Positions 1-8,733 of a stretch of DNA of 48,338 bases are shown here, piece after piece. The stretch's first letter is position 1. Each line of letters opens with the position of its first letter. Made by a program: the position numbers and the translations under genes. Location: assembly GCA_016235265.1 (NCBI GenBank), contig JACRLI010000015.1:84997-133334 (forward strand), in the 5' to 3' direction. The notes below the pieces were generated by a model, which was not told where the DNA came from, did not search any database, and saw nothing but the letters and a program-made list of their open reading frames with translations. The stretch comes from Candidatus Eisenbacteria bacterium (GTDB lineage: Bacteria; Eisenbacteria; RBG-16-71-46; JACRLI01).

Positions 1-41
1 GACTCGTGCGGGTCGGCGTTGATGACGATTTCCTTGAACAT
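1..41 (-). CDS. rng: Ribonuclease G/E family protein, N-terminal fragment
   Basis: Only the first 13 codons are inside the window. They read MFKEIVINADPHE, which is the typical opening of RNase G/E proteins (a hydrophobic strand followed by N-x-x-P-x-E and then the S1-like RNA-binding part). The ATG at 41-39 begins one base after the TGA of the radical-SAM gene, so the two are cotranscribed and probably translationally coupled. The same order (TIGR03960/DUF2344 radical SAM, then RNase G, then rplU/rpmA) is known in many bacteria, which supports the call despite the short piece. The ribosomal protein genes would lie beyond the left edge. Confidence 0.75.
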   Translation of the reverse strand, partial: MFKEIVINADPHE

Positions 42-42
42 G

Positions 43-2745
43 TCAGGACCAGTCCGTGGCTGCGGCCAGGGCGCCCGGGTGGGACACGATGGCCATGAGC
101 GGCGTCAGACGCCGCGTGCCGCTGGTCACCCACAACCCGGTGCGCTCCACGCGCACCAGCCGGGGGTCCAGCTCGCTCAGGCCGGTCAGGCGGGCGACGA
201 ACATCTCGGGACGCATCCCGCCGTTGACCGGGGTATCGAATCGAATCTCGGGCACGCCGGCGCGGCACTCGGCCGCCGCGCCGCGCGCGATTCCTCGGGC
301 GTCCGCCGTGCGGGCGTCCGGGCCGGGCTTCACCGGCCAGGCGACGGGCTGCGCCGCGCGGCGCAGCTCCTCCAGGGCGCGGCCCCACCGCTCGGCGCAG
401 GCGCCGGCGTCGAGGCCAAGGGACTTCAGCACGGGCGCGCTCATCCACGCCCTCCACGAGGCGGTGTCCAGGGCGGCGGACAGCGAGGCCGGCTTGCCGG
501 AGAGCACCACCGCTTCGTGCGCCTCCAGCCCGCGGTTCATGCACGCGTTCAGCTCCGCCAGGAACCCCTCGTCCACCGAGCGCGAGAATTCCAGGTCCAG
601 GTACTCGGCACGGCTGGTGAATCCCAGCGGCAGCGGCGGCCCGGAGGCCATCTTCGCGTGCGGCACCTGCCCCTGAGAGTAGGCCAGCGGCAGGCCCGCG
701 CGCCGCACCGCGCGCTCCAGCGCGCGCATCACTTCCAGGTGCGAGGTGAACCGGACCTCCTCGCCCTTCACATACTCGATGCGGAAGCGCAATCCGCGCT
801 GCCACGCGGCCGCCGACGCGGGCGCCTTCCTGCGCTTGCGCCCGAACAGGCGCGGGTCCGGGCCGGGCGTGGCGGATTCCCCGGATACCGGCTCCGCGGC
901 CGTGCCGTTCGAAGTGCCCGCGACTCCCGCGGCCGGTCCATTCGAGGCCGGGGACGCGAGACCGCCGGCCGCGGCATCGCCCTCCGCGGCCAGGCCCGCG
1001 CCCGTGGGCTCGGGCTCGCGGAACATCGCCCAGGGCAGCGGCTCATCCGGGGCGAAGGCGGCACGCAGTTCCTGCCCGTCCAGCCCGCACGCCGCGAGCG
1101 CCTGGAGCCACAGGTCCGCCGCCACGGGCTCGTCCAGGGTGGCCGGCAGGCATCCCAGTCTCCAGGCCTGCAGCACCGCCTCGCCGACGCGCCGGTCCCC
1201 TCGGGCCACCAGCCCGCCGATCCAGGCGCGCTCGGCCGCGCCGCGGCGCACGTACAGCCGCCCCCGCGCGATGCGCCGCTTGAGCAGCGCGAGCCGGGCG
1301 CGCATGTCGTCCAGGTCCGCGAGGGCCTCGCGCTCGAAGCGCGTGTGCGGCCGCGGCAGGAATACGTCCGCGCTGGCGGAGACCTGGAACGCTCCGGCGA
1401 ACGCGCCCGTCTTCCCCGCGGCCTCCGGCAGGTCGCGCACCGCCGCCTGCGCGCGCTTCAGCAGGGCGGGCACGGCCTCCACGTCCTCCGGGGTCTCGCC
1501 GGGCAGCGCCACGGTGAACCCCAGCCGGGCCGAATGCCAGCCCTGGCGCTGGGACTCGCGCACGCCGGCCAGCAGATGTTCCTCGTCCGGGGTCAGCCCC
1601 AGCGCCCCGCGCAGGCGCACGCCGGCGGCCAGCACCGCGAACGAGAGCGGCCCGCGCCGCAGTCGCACCAGGCGCTCGGCGGTGGGACGCACCAGCTCGT
1701 CCCCGCCGACGGATGCCAGGGCGATGCCCAGCTGACGGCCCAGCAGCACCTGGTCGGCCCGCTCGAGCAACGTCAGCAACTCCACCCCGTGCGCGCCGGG
1801 CGGCAGCTGCAGCAGCGCTTCCTCCCAGCCGGTGGCGTCGAGGCCGCGCGCCAGCTCGGCCACCACGTCCCCCACCGGGCGCACCGCGGGGTCGCGGTGC
1901 GGGAAGCCCGAGCGGCACGCCGGGCAGCCGGTGGAACAGCCCCGCGCCACTTCCACGCACAGGCGGTCGGAGGCGATCTCCGAGAGCGGCTGAAGGAACG
2001 GCGCGGAATCGGCGTCCGGCTGGCCCTGCGGCAGGGCGAACAGCGGGGCGATCGAGGGGGGGGCGCCGGATCCTTCCAGCGGCCGCGGGAGCAACCTCCC
2101 GCGCGAACCCACCGCCGTTCCGTACAGCGAGGGCACATAGACGCCCGAAATCGCGGCCGCCTGCCGCAGCGCCTGCGCGCGCGGCAGCGCGCCGTCGCGG
2201 CGACGGAGCGCCAGGCCCACCAGGTCGTCGAGCGCGGTCTCGAGGTCGCCCACCACCACCAGGTCCGCGAAGCCGGCGAACGGCTCGGGATTGAACATCA
2301 CCGGCCCGCCCAGCACCACCAGCGGGCCGTCCTCCCCGCGCTCGCGGGCCAGGACCGGCAGACGCAGCAGGTCCAGCAGCTCCGGCACGCCCGTGGCCAG
2401 CTCTTCGCGCGCAACGGGCACCACCACGAGATCGAACCCGGAGGCGGGCGTGCGGCTCCCCAGCGCGGGCAGCGGCAGGCCGTGGGCGCGCAATTCGGTG
2501 GCGAAGTCGGGTGCGGGAGTGAAACAGAGATCGGCGGCGGCGGCCTCGAGGCGGTTCACGCGGTGCAGCAGGCCCGCCACGGAGGGCTCCATGGCGCGCT
2601 CCAGCGCGTCGGGAAACGCCAGCAGCACACCGATGCGCCCCTCCCGGGGCCTGGACTCGAGGTTGTGGATATTGCCGAGATAACGATTGGGCTTTTCGAC
2701 CCGCGGGAGGATCCGATCCTCCAGCTGGTCCAGCGTCACGCGCAT
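43..2745 (-). CDS. B12-binding-like radical SAM protein fused to DUF2344
   Basis: The 900-residue protein combines TIGR03960 and TIGR03936 (DUF2344). Residues 1-220 resemble the cobalamin-binding-like domain. The radical SAM cluster motif is CSTGCPAC with cysteines 270, 274 and 277. Further core motifs follow: a GxPGETPEDVEA-like stretch, then SADVFLPRPHTRFE, then ARGDRRVGEAVLQAWRLG. A low-complexity Ala/Gly/Ser linker (about 595-645) leads to the DUF2344 domain (RFTSHLEVMRALERA, YSQGQVPHAKM, GPPLPLGF). The family sits beside RNase G and ribosomal genes in many genomes; its reaction is not established, with RNA modification often suggested. The ATG at 2745 has an AAGGA motif about eight bases upstream. 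In some species the two parts are separate genes. Confidence 0.9.
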   Translation of the reverse strand: MRVTLDQLEDRILPRVEKPNRYLGNIHNLESRPREGRIGVLLAFPDALERAMEPSVAGLLHRVNRLEAAAADLCFTPAPDFATELRAHGLPLPALGSRTPASGFDLVVVPVAREELATGVPELLDLLRLPVLARERGEDGPLVVLGGPVMFNPEPFAGFADLVVVGDLETALDDLVGLALRRRDGALPRAQALRQAAAISGVYVPSLYGTAVGSRGRLLPRPLEGSGAPPSIAPLFALPQGQPDADSAPFLQPLSEIASDRLCVEVARGCSTGCPACRSGFPHRDPAVRPVGDVVAELARGLDATGWEEALLQLPPGAHGVELLTLLERADQVLLGRQLGIALASVGGDELVRPTAERLVRLRRGPLSFAVLAAGVRLRGALGLTPDEEHLLAGVRESQRQGWHSARLGFTVALPGETPEDVEAVPALLKRAQAAVRDLPEAAGKTGAFAGAFQVSASADVFLPRPHTRFEREALADLDDMRARLALLKRRIARGRLYVRRGAAERAWIGGLVARGDRRVGEAVLQAWRLGCLPATLDEPVAADLWLQALAACGLDGQELRAAFAPDEPLPWAMFREPEPTGAGLAAEGDAAAGGLASPASNGPAAGVAGTSNGTAAEPVSGESATPGPDPRLFGRKRRKAPASAAAWQRGLRFRIEYVKGEEVRFTSHLEVMRALERAVRRAGLPLAYSQGQVPHAKMASGPPLPLGFTSRAEYLDLEFSRSVDEGFLAELNACMNRGLEAHEAVVLSGKPASLSAALDTASWRAWMSAPVLKSLGLDAGACAERWGRALEELRRAAQPVAWPVKPGPDARTADARGIARGAAAECRAGVPEIRFDTPVNGGMRPEMFVARLTGLSELDPRLVRVERTGLWVTSGTRRLTPLMAIVSHPGALAAATDWS

Positions 2746-2779
2746 GTTGGATCCTTACAATATCGGGAACCGGTGCAGG

Positions 2780-2800
2780 GCCCGGGAGCCTGTCCCGGGC
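2780..2800 (-). promoter_or_regulatory. Hairpin in the leader of the radical SAM gene
   Basis: An 8-base perfect inverted repeat (GCCCGGGA / TCCCGGGC, loop of 5) lies 35-55 bases upstream of the ATG at 2745. It would form in the mRNA leader if the transcript starts at the candidate promoter at 2902-2931. It has no following T-run, so it is not a plain terminator. Its role is unknown. Confidence 0.35.
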
Positions 2801-2901
2801 GCAGCGGCGGAATCGGCAAAGTCAGGGCTCGCCGGCCGCACATCCGCCCGCCCTTGAGGGGCCGCGGGTGCGGCCGGGCGGGCAAACTGAGCCAACAAAG
2901 C

Positions 2902-2931
2902 AGGATAGCATTGGTGGGGACTCGCATACAA
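2902..2931 (-). promoter_or_regulatory. Candidate sigma-70 promoter for the radical SAM-rng operon
   Basis: On the minus strand TTGTAT and TATCCT are separated by 18 bases in a locally A/T-richer stretch of the 232-base gap between the exported-protein gene and the radical SAM gene. The predicted leader is about 150 bases. Only the consensus match supports this. Confidence 0.3.
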
Positions 2932-2954
2932 GGAGGGGAAATTGGGGGGATTCC

Positions 2955-2978
2955 AGGCCGGCGGGCCCGCGCCGGCCT
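2955..2978 (-). terminator. Possible hairpin terminator after the small exported protein
   Basis: A 9-base perfect inverted repeat (AGGCCGGCG / CGCCGGCCT, loop of 6) overlaps the TGA of the upstream gene on the minus strand. It is very GC-rich but is followed by a mixed sequence and not a T-run, so termination is only possible. Confidence 0.3.
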
Positions 2979-3649
2979 CACTCGCAGCCGCCGGCCCCCC
3001 CGACCCTGGCCCGGTCCATGAACAGCCAGCCCGGCCGGCCGCGGCGATCCACGATCCGGGCCCACCAGTTCGACTCGGGCGCCCGCAGCAGCTCGCAGGG
3101 CAGCTCCGGGCCACCCTCGTCGTCCCAGAACTGGTCCAGGGTGTGGATATACCCCCGGTGCCACACCTCCCAGACTGCATCCCCCTGGTAGTCGAGCACG
3201 AAGAGCGACTCGCCCTCGGTGGTCTCGAAGGGCAGAAACTGCCCCGCCGGCGTGGCCCTCGTCATGCGCACGATTCCCGCGCGCAGCACGTGGACGTTCC
3301 CGGTGACCGCGGTGAAGCGCTCGCCGTCGCGCAATCGGTACGCGACCCGCGTGGTGTCCCCCTCGCGCCGGTAGACCGTCAGCGGTCCCTCCGCCCACCA
3401 GCGACCGTATCCGCAGCATTCGAAAGGACAGGCTCCCCGCTCGATGAACTCGCGATCCGGGTCGAGGTGCGCCGGCCCATGGCGGCGGGGCGCGCCGTCC
3501 ACCGCCGCCAGCCCGGAATCCGCGATGAGGACCGCAGAGCACACCAGCAACGCGGCCACCGACGTGAAGACGAGCGCCGGGGGCCGTCCCCGCGCATCAC
3601 GCCTCCCACCTGTCCCGAGGGAGTGTCGTCCTCCGGACGCCAGATTCAA
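2978..3649 (-). CDS. Small exported protein of unknown function with an SH3-like C-terminus
   Basis: I do not recognise a named family for this 223-residue protein. A basic N-terminus and a hydrophobic run (about 26-45, ALVFTSVAALLVCSAVLIA) look like a signal peptide or membrane anchor. Next comes a Cys-rich motif, CPFECCGYGRW, suggesting a disulfide or metal site. The C-terminal third (PESNWWARIVDRRGRPGWLFMD) resembles an SH3-type fold. The TTG start overlaps the uvrA stop as TTGA, implying translational coupling; no in-frame ATG or GTG lies before the hydrophobic segment. A cell-envelope role is likely from the signal and SH3-like part; nothing links it mechanistically to UvrA beyond position. 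Confidence 0.7.
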   Translation of the reverse strand: MNLASGGRHSLGTGGRRDARGRPPALVFTSVAALLVCSAVLIADSGLAAVDGAPRRHGPAHLDPDREFIERGACPFECCGYGRWWAEGPLTVYRREGDTTRVAYRLRDGERFTAVTGNVHVLRAGIVRMTRATPAGQFLPFETTEGESLFVLDYQGDAVWEVWHRGYIHTLDQFWDDEGGPELPCELLRAPESNWWARIVDRRGRPGWLFMDRARVGGAGGCE

Positions 3650-6486
3650 CTCGAGCCCCTCCCGCGGGAATTCTTGCGCACCGGCGGGCGCGAGGCCAGC
3701 CCCGGGCCGGCGACCATCCCCCCCGGCCCCCGCGCCAGTGCCGCCCGCAGGAACGGCGCGGTGCGCGAATCGGCGCTCTGCGCCACCTCCTCGGGCGCGC
3801 CCTGCGCCACCACCCGGCCGCCGCCATCGCCCCCCTCGGGGCCCAGGTCCAGGACCCAGTCGGCGTGCGCCAGCACCTCCGGGTGGTGCTCGATCACCAC
3901 CACCGTGTGCCCCCGGTCCACCAGCTTGTCCAGCACCTCCAGCAGCACCCGAACATCGGCCGGGTGCAGCCCGGTGGTGGGCTCGTCCATCAGGTACAGG
4001 GTGGTCTCGACGCCGCCCTGCGACAGCTCGCGCGCCACCTTGAGCCGCTGAGCCTCGCCTCCGGACAGCGTGGGCGCGGCCTGTCCCAACCGGAGATAGC
4101 CCAGGCCCACCTGCCTCAGCAGGTGCAGGCGCGAGGTCACCGCCGGCGCGCCGGCGAAAAAGGCCACCGCCTCGTCCACCGTGAGCCTCAGCACGTCAGC
4201 CACGCTGCGGCCGCGGTACTTCACCTCCAGCATCTCCGGCTTGAAGCGCAGGCCGTTGCAGGCGTCGCACGGCAGGTAGACGTCGGCCATGATGAACATC
4301 TCCACCTGCACCTGCCCCTCCCCCTCGCACTTCTCGCAACGCCCCCCGGGCACGTTGAAGGAGAAGTCCCCGGGCCGGTAGCCACGCTCGCGGGAAAGGC
4401 GCTGGTCCGCGTAGAGTGCGCGCACCGGGTCCCACGCCTTGAGATACGTGGCGGGGTTGCTGCGCGAGCTCTTGCCGATCGGCGACTGGTCCAGCATGGC
4501 CACGGCGCGCAGGTCCGCGGCGCCGTCGAGGCCGCTCCAGCACCTGGGCGCGCCCGTGGGACTGCCCACCGCCTCGGCCACGGCGGGATAGAGCGCGTCC
4601 TCCACCAGCGTGCTCTTGCCCGAGCCCGACACCCCGCTGACGGCCACCAGCACGCCCAGAGGGATTTCCACCTCGAGCCCGTGCAGGTTGTGCAGTTCCA
4701 CTCCCCGCAGCCGCAGTCGGGAAGCCCCCGGGACCCGCCGCGGCCGCGACGGCCGCACCGCGGCCCGCCCGTTGAGGCAGCGAGCGGTGAGCGAATCCTC
4801 CGAGGCCAGCAACCCCGCGAGGGGCCCGCGGTAGAGTACCCGTCCGCCCTGTTCCCCCGCCCCGGGCCCCAGGTCCACCACGCAGTCGGCGGCCTCCATC
4901 ACCTCGCGGTCGTGCTCCACCACCACCAGGGTGTTGCCCCGTTCGCGGATGCCGCGCAGCACCTCGATCAGGCGGCGCGTGTCGCGCGGGTGCAGTCCCA
5001 CCGTGGGCTCGTCCAGCACGTAGAGGGTCTCGGCCAGCCGCGCCCCCAGCGCGTTGGCCAGCTCGATGCGCTGCGCCTCCCCCCCGGAGAGCGTGCGCGT
5101 CTCGCGGTCCAGAGTGAGGTACTCCAGCCCCACGCGGCACAGGTACTCCAGGCGCGACCGGGCTTCGTCCAGGACCTGGTGCACCACCCGCGCGTCGTGC
5201 CCGCCCAGCTCCAGGTCTTCGAAGTGGGCGGCCAGGTCCCCGACGGTGCGACGGCACAGCTCGGGCAGCGTGGCCCCCGCCACGCTCACCCGCGAGGCCT
5301 CCGCGCGCAGGCGCGACCCACAACACTCGCCGCAGGGCACCGCGCGCTGGTAGCGCTTCACCAGGAAGCGATTGCCGGCCTTGTACGCCTTCGCCTGCAG
5401 CTTCGTCAGGAAGCCGACCACACCCGAGAGCTTCCCGCCGTCGCCGTGCAGCGCAACCTGGCGCTGCGCCGCCGGGAGGTCGCGGTACGGCACGTCGGTG
5501 CGCACACCGGCCGCCTTCAGGCGCGCCCGCCACACGTGGTCGTAGCGCCAGCGCCACGACCCGGCCCACGGGTCCAGCGCGCCCTGATCCAGGCTCTTCG
5601 AGGGATCGGGCACCACCAGGTCCTCGGCGAACTCCAGGGTGTTGCCGAAGCCGCGACACTTGCCGCACGCGCCCACGGGGCTGTTGAACGAGAACATCTG
5701 CGGGGTGGGCTCCTCGGCGGCGAGGTCGCAGCGGGCACAATGGAAGCCCTCGTGAAAGTCCGAGCGTACCCCTCCCTCGAGGGCGAGGGAGGCCCGCCCC
5801 TCGCCCATGTGGAACGCGCCCGCGAGCCCCTCCGCCAGTCGCGTGCGCTCCTGCGGCGCGGCCGTCACCCGGTCCGCCACCACCATGAGCACATCGCCCT
5901 TGCGCGCGCCGATCCGCGGCGGGGGATCCAGCGCCACGGCGGCGCCGGCCACGAACACCCGCAGGAAGCCCGCCGCCACCAGGTGCTCCGCCTCCTCCGG
6001 GAAGGCGCTGCGGCCGCGGGTCCGAAACGGGAACAGAACGTGGGTGAGCGCCCCCGGGTGCGACTCAATCCAGGCGGCCGCAGTCTCCGAGGCCCGGTCG
6101 GGCCGCACCGGCTCCCCGCAACGGGCGCATCGCGTGACCCCCACGCGCGCATACAGCAGCCGCAGGTAGTCCAGCAGTTCCGTGGCCGTGCCGACCGTGG
6201 AGCGCGCCGAGCGGCTCGCGTTGACCTGGCGGATCGCCACGGCCGGGCTCAGGCCCTCCAGCAGGTCCAGTTCCGGGCGCGGCAGCCGGTCCAGGAACTG
6301 CCGCGCGTACGTGGAGACCGACTCCACGTAGCGGCGCTGGCCTTCCGCGTAGAGGGTGTCGAACGCCAGCGAGGACTTCCCCGAACCGCTCACGCCGGTG
6401 ATCACGGTGAGGGCGTTGCGGGGGATCTCGAGGGAGATGTTCTTGAGGTTGTGCTGGCGGGCGCCGAGGAGCCGGATTCGATCCAT
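3646..6486 (-). CDS. uvrA: UvrABC excinuclease subunit A
   Basis: The damage-sensing ATPase of nucleotide excision repair, 946 residues, a normal UvrA length. It has two ABC ATPase halves: Walker [10 protein letters not shown] at 31-39 and again around 615, two LSGGEAQR signatures, and two DEPT Walker B segments. Paired CxxC zinc motifs occur in each half (CARC...CGKC and CEKC...CDAC). The region between the first Walker A and the first zinc module keeps the UvrB-binding domain, so it is not the short UvrA2 type. The stretch after LEGLSPA reads [16 protein letters not shown] where standard UvrA has IEQKT, so it may be a divergent UvrA or a paralogue. The predicted partner uvrB is about 20 kb away in this window. 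Confidence 0.93.
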   Translation of the reverse strand: MDRIRLLGARQHNLKNISLEIPRNALTVITGVSGSGKSSLAFDTLYAEGQRRYVESVSTYARQFLDRLPRPELDLLEGLSPAVAIRQVNASRSARSTVGTATELLDYLRLLYARVGVTRCARCGEPVRPDRASETAAAWIESHPGALTHVLFPFRTRGRSAFPEEAEHLVAAGFLRVFVAGAAVALDPPPRIGARKGDVLMVVADRVTAAPQERTRLAEGLAGAFHMGEGRASLALEGGVRSDFHEGFHCARCDLAAEEPTPQMFSFNSPVGACGKCRGFGNTLEFAEDLVVPDPSKSLDQGALDPWAGSWRWRYDHVWRARLKAAGVRTDVPYRDLPAAQRQVALHGDGGKLSGVVGFLTKLQAKAYKAGNRFLVKRYQRAVPCGECCGSRLRAEASRVSVAGATLPELCRRTVGDLAAHFEDLELGGHDARVVHQVLDEARSRLEYLCRVGLEYLTLDRETRTLSGGEAQRIELANALGARLAETLYVLDEPTVGLHPRDTRRLIEVLRGIRERGNTLVVVEHDREVMEAADCVVDLGPGAGEQGGRVLYRGPLAGLLASEDSLTARCLNGRAAVRPSRPRRVPGASRLRLRGVELHNLHGLEVEIPLGVLVAVSGVSGSGKSTLVEDALYPAVAEAVGSPTGAPRCWSGLDGAADLRAVAMLDQSPIGKSSRSNPATYLKAWDPVRALYADQRLSRERGYRPGDFSFNVPGGRCEKCEGEGQVQVEMFIMADVYLPCDACNGLRFKPEMLEVKYRGRSVADVLRLTVDEAVAFFAGAPAVTSRLHLLRQVGLGYLRLGQAAPTLSGGEAQRLKVARELSQGGVETTLYLMDEPTTGLHPADVRVLLEVLDKLVDRGHTVVVIEHHPEVLAHADWVLDLGPEGGDGGGRVVAQGAPEEVAQSADSRTAPFLRAALARGPGGMVAGPGLASRPPVRKNSRGRGSS

Positions 6487-6514
6487 GGGGAGATTGTAAC
6501 GGAGCCCGCCCCCA

Positions 6515-6556
6515 AAAGCGTGGGGGTTGCGAGGAGCTCCGCTCCTCCCAACCCCC
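6515..6556 (-). terminator. Rho-independent-type terminator after the receiver/peptide genes
   Basis: Arms at 6522-6536 and 6542-6556 pair over 15 bases with one mismatch and a 5-base loop. On the minus strand the stem is followed after three bases by TTTT. It sits 22 bases past the stop of the Lys/Ala peptide gene and before uvrA, so it would separate the sigma-54-driven mini-operon from uvrA. Confidence 0.6.
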
Positions 6557-6577
6557 GTGGGACGCGCCCTTGAAGAG

Positions 6578-6643
6578 TTACTTCTTCTTCTTGGTGGCCT
6601 TCTTCTTGGTGGCCTTCTTCGCGGCCTTCTTCTTGGCTGCCAT
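6578..6643 (-). CDS. 21-residue Lys/Ala peptide resembling a histone H1 tail
   Basis: The reading frame encodes 21 residues made only of Met, Ala, Lys and Thr, with 12 lysines in KK, KKK and KKKK runs. The pattern matches the C-terminal tails of bacterial histone H1-like proteins. The ATG lies 8 bases after the stop of the receiver gene. A strong purine-rich site (GGAAGGGGGTGA) spans the end of that gene, so coupled translation is likely. A hairpin with a T-run follows directly, making it the last gene of a two-gene unit. Nucleic-acid binding is an inference from charge only. It could be a degraded remnant of a longer H1-like gene, but the ribosome site and terminator favour an intact small gene. 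Confidence 0.55.
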   Translation of the reverse strand: MAAKKKAAKKATKKKATKKKK

Positions 6644-6651
6644 CGGTGGAT

Positions 6652-7065
6652 TCACCCCCTTCCGTGTCGGTAGGAATCCTCTTTTGTGTCCGGCTCTTCA
6701 GGCGCACCCACGAGATCCGAGATCTCGTTCAGCATGCGCGTGAGGTCGAACGGCTTCCGAATGAACTTGTCGACCTGCAGCCGCCTGGCTTCCGCCCTGA
6801 CCTCCGGGGTCCCGAACGCGGTCATCAGGATCACCCGGCTGCCCACGTTCTGCTCGCGCATCTTCTGCACGATCGCGAGACCGCTCGATTTGGGGAGGCG
6901 GTAGTCCAGGACCACCAGGTCGAACACCTGGTCCGAGAAGATCTGCTTCTCAGCCTGTTCCGCGGTGGCTGCGATCGCAGCCTTGTAACCCGCTTCCTTA
7001 AGGGCCTTGCTCAGAGTCCGGGCCAGGAGCCGCTCGTCGTCCACGATCAGAATGGACTTCGCCAA
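6652..7065 (-). CDS. Single-domain CheY-like response regulator
   Basis: A 137-residue receiver with no output domain. Acidic pocket residues D9 and D10, phosphoacceptor D54 (VVLDYRLP), T82 (LMTAFG) and K104 (FIRKP) are all present, so it should be phosphorylated by a histidine kinase. The start is TTG, with GGAGG six bases before it. A near-consensus sigma-54 promoter lies 48-64 bases upstream. The next genes upstream on the same strand are an NtrC-family regulator and its kinase, a likely source of both transcriptional activation and phosphate. The tail after the receiver (about 120-137) is charged and lacks a recognised domain. The target is unknown. Confidence 0.88.
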   Translation of the reverse strand: MAKSILIVDDERLLARTLSKALKEAGYKAAIAATAEQAEKQIFSDQVFDLVVLDYRLPKSSGLAIVQKMREQNVGSRVILMTAFGTPEVRAEARRLQVDKFIRKPFDLTRMLNEISDLVGAPEEPDTKEDSYRHGRG

Positions 7066-7112
7066 AGAGCACCTCCGTCATGCCCAAACAGCTTTCGCTG
7101 CTACCTGATCTC

Positions 7113-7129
7113 AGCATGGAGCGTGCCAG
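7113..7129 (-). promoter_or_regulatory. Sigma-54 (RpoN) promoter for the CheY-like gene
   Basis: The minus strand reads CTGGCACG-CTCC-ATGCT. The GG and GC dinucleotides are separated by exactly 10 bases, and the match to YTGGCACG-N4-TTGCW misses only one of the two Ts before GC. Transcription would start near 7102, leaving a leader of about 37 bases containing GGAGG. It lies in a 285-base gap (7066-7350) downstream of a gene for a sigma-54 activator. I found no convincing enhancer palindrome in that gap, and nothing else there looks like a gene. Confidence 0.75.
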
Positions 7130-7350
7130 CGCCAAATTGAAGCCTCGATGCATGGAAACCGTGACTGTAGTTCGCTGCATCATATTGAGTTGCGGATTTG
7201 TCCACGAAGCGGATGGGCTCGAGTCGTGCGGAGCGAGGCGGTGGATATCTTCGACGTAGTGTCAAGAAAGATAACGGCTTACGCGATTCGAGGCGGTAAC
7301 TGATTGCGGATACATCTCTTGAAAATGTGTCCAGTCTGTTGACATCCCAA

Positions 7351-8733
7351 CTATTGCGACAGTTGAGGGCTCCGGCGCTCCATCCGCTTGATGCGTTCGA
7401 TGAGGCCCTGGCGGGAGACACCGAGCAGCCGGGCGGCGTGCGACTTGTTTCCGTCCACGCTCTCGAGCACCTCCTGGATGTATCGCTCCTCCACCTCTGC
7501 GAGCGTGGGGCGCAGGCCGTCCAGCGCGAACGCGCGGGGCGGCGCCTCCTCTTCCAGGGCGCGTTGCATCTCGGGCGGCAGGTACTCCGGCTGCACCACC
7601 TCCCCTTCCTCCAGCAGCAGGATGCGCTCGAGCATGTTGCGCAATTCGCGCACGTTCCCGGGCCAGCGGTAGCGCAGGAGCGCCTCGCGGGTCTCCTCGG
7701 GGATCATCCGGAACTGCTTCTTGAACTTCCGGTTGAACTCCTGGAGGAAGTGCGCCACCAGCTCCAGCACGTCCTCGCCGCGATCGCGCAGCGGCGGGAG
7801 GTACAAGTTCACCACCTTGAGCCGGTAGTAGAGGTCCTGGCGGAACGCGCCGGACTCCACGGCCCGCCCGAGGTCCTTGTTGGTGGCCGCCACGATGCGC
7901 AGGTCCACCTTGATCTCCTCGGTGCCCCCGACCCGCTTGAAGGTCAGGTTCTCCAGGAAGCGCAGCAGGCGCGCCTGGGTGCCGGGCGCCATGTCGCCGA
8001 CCTCGTCCAGGAACAGCGTGCCGCGGTGGCACAGCTCCACCAGGCCCTTCTTCATGGCGTGGGCGTCGGTGTAGGCCCCGCGCTCGTGCCCGAACAGCTC
8101 GTTTTCCAGCAGCTGGTCCTGGAAGGAGGAGCAGTTCACCTCCATCATCGGGAACCGGCCGCGATCGCTCTGGTAATGAATGGCATGGGCGACCAATTCC
8201 TTGCCGGTACCACTCTCCCCTTCGATCAATACCGTGCTGGCTTCGCTGCGGGCCACCTTCGAGATCAGCTCCCGCACCTGCTCCATGGCGGGGCAGTGGC
8301 CCAGGATGGTCTCCTGGCTGAACCGGGTGAGCGCGCGGGTCTGGAAGACGTTGAGCTGGCTCTCCCGCTCGAAGCTGCGGGCTGCCTGCTCCACCGAGAG
8401 GCAGATCTCCTCCATCTCGTAGGGCTTCTTGAGGAAGTCGCATGCGCCGGCCTTCATGGCCTCCACCGCGGAGGACACGTCGCCGAAGGCGGTGATCACC
8501 ACCACCTCGGTGGTGACGTCGATCTCCCGGATGCGCGCCAGGACTTGAAGCCCGGTCATGTCGGGCAGCTTGAGGTCCAGCACCACCACCTGGGGGCCGA
8601 ACTCCTCCACCCGGGCCAGGCCCTGCGCGGCGGTGCTGGCCGTTTCCACCCGGTAGCCCCTCGAGACCAGCAACTTGGTGAGGCTCTTGCGGATCAGCTC
8701 CTCGTCGTCAATCACCAGGACCCGGTAGCTCAC
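7351..8733 (-). CDS. NtrC-family sigma-54-dependent response regulator
   Basis: A 460-residue activator with three domains. The receiver has D9/D10, phosphoacceptor D53, T81 and K103. The AAA+ domain (about 140-370) has Walker A GESGTGKE at 172-179 and Walker B TLFLDEVG at 239-246. A Fis-type helix-turn-helix closes the protein (NKSHAARLLGVSRQGLIERI). The loop that contacts sigma-54 reads GAYTDA (219-224) in place of GAFTGA; the key Thr is kept but the fifth residue is Asp. The GTG start overlaps the kinase stop as GTGA, so kinase and regulator form a coupled two-component pair. A likely target is the sigma-54 promoter at 7113-7129 just downstream. Confidence 0.93.
   Translation of the reverse strand: MSYRVLVIDDEELIRKSLTKLLVSRGYRVETASTAAQGLARVEEFGPQVVVLDLKLPDMTGLQVLARIREIDVTTEVVVITAFGDVSSAVEAMKAGACDFLKKPYEMEEICLSVEQAARSFERESQLNVFQTRALTRFSQETILGHCPAMEQVRELISKVARSEASTVLIEGESGTGKELVAHAIHYQSDRGRFPMMEVNCSSFQDQLLENELFGHERGAYTDAHAMKKGLVELCHRGTLFLDEVGDMAPGTQARLLRFLENLTFKRVGGTEEIKVDLRIVAATNKDLGRAVESGAFRQDLYYRLKVVNLYLPPLRDRGEDVLELVAHFLQEFNRKFKKQFRMIPEETREALLRYRWPGNVRELRNMLERILLLEEGEVVQPEYLPPEMQRALEEEAPPRAFALDGLRPTLAEVEERYIQEVLESVDGNKSHAARLLGVSRQGLIERIKRMERRSPQLSQ

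Noticed and set aside
19..3021. Plus-strand open frame of 1,000 codons opposite the radical SAM gene
   Set aside because: Antisense artefact of high GC; the minus strand has clear radical SAM and DUF2344 motifs.
7130..7350. Enhancer site for the sigma-54 activator
   Set aside because: Only weak inverted repeats (such as GATGCA and TGCATC, 23 bases apart) were seen; none is convincing without comparison to relatives.
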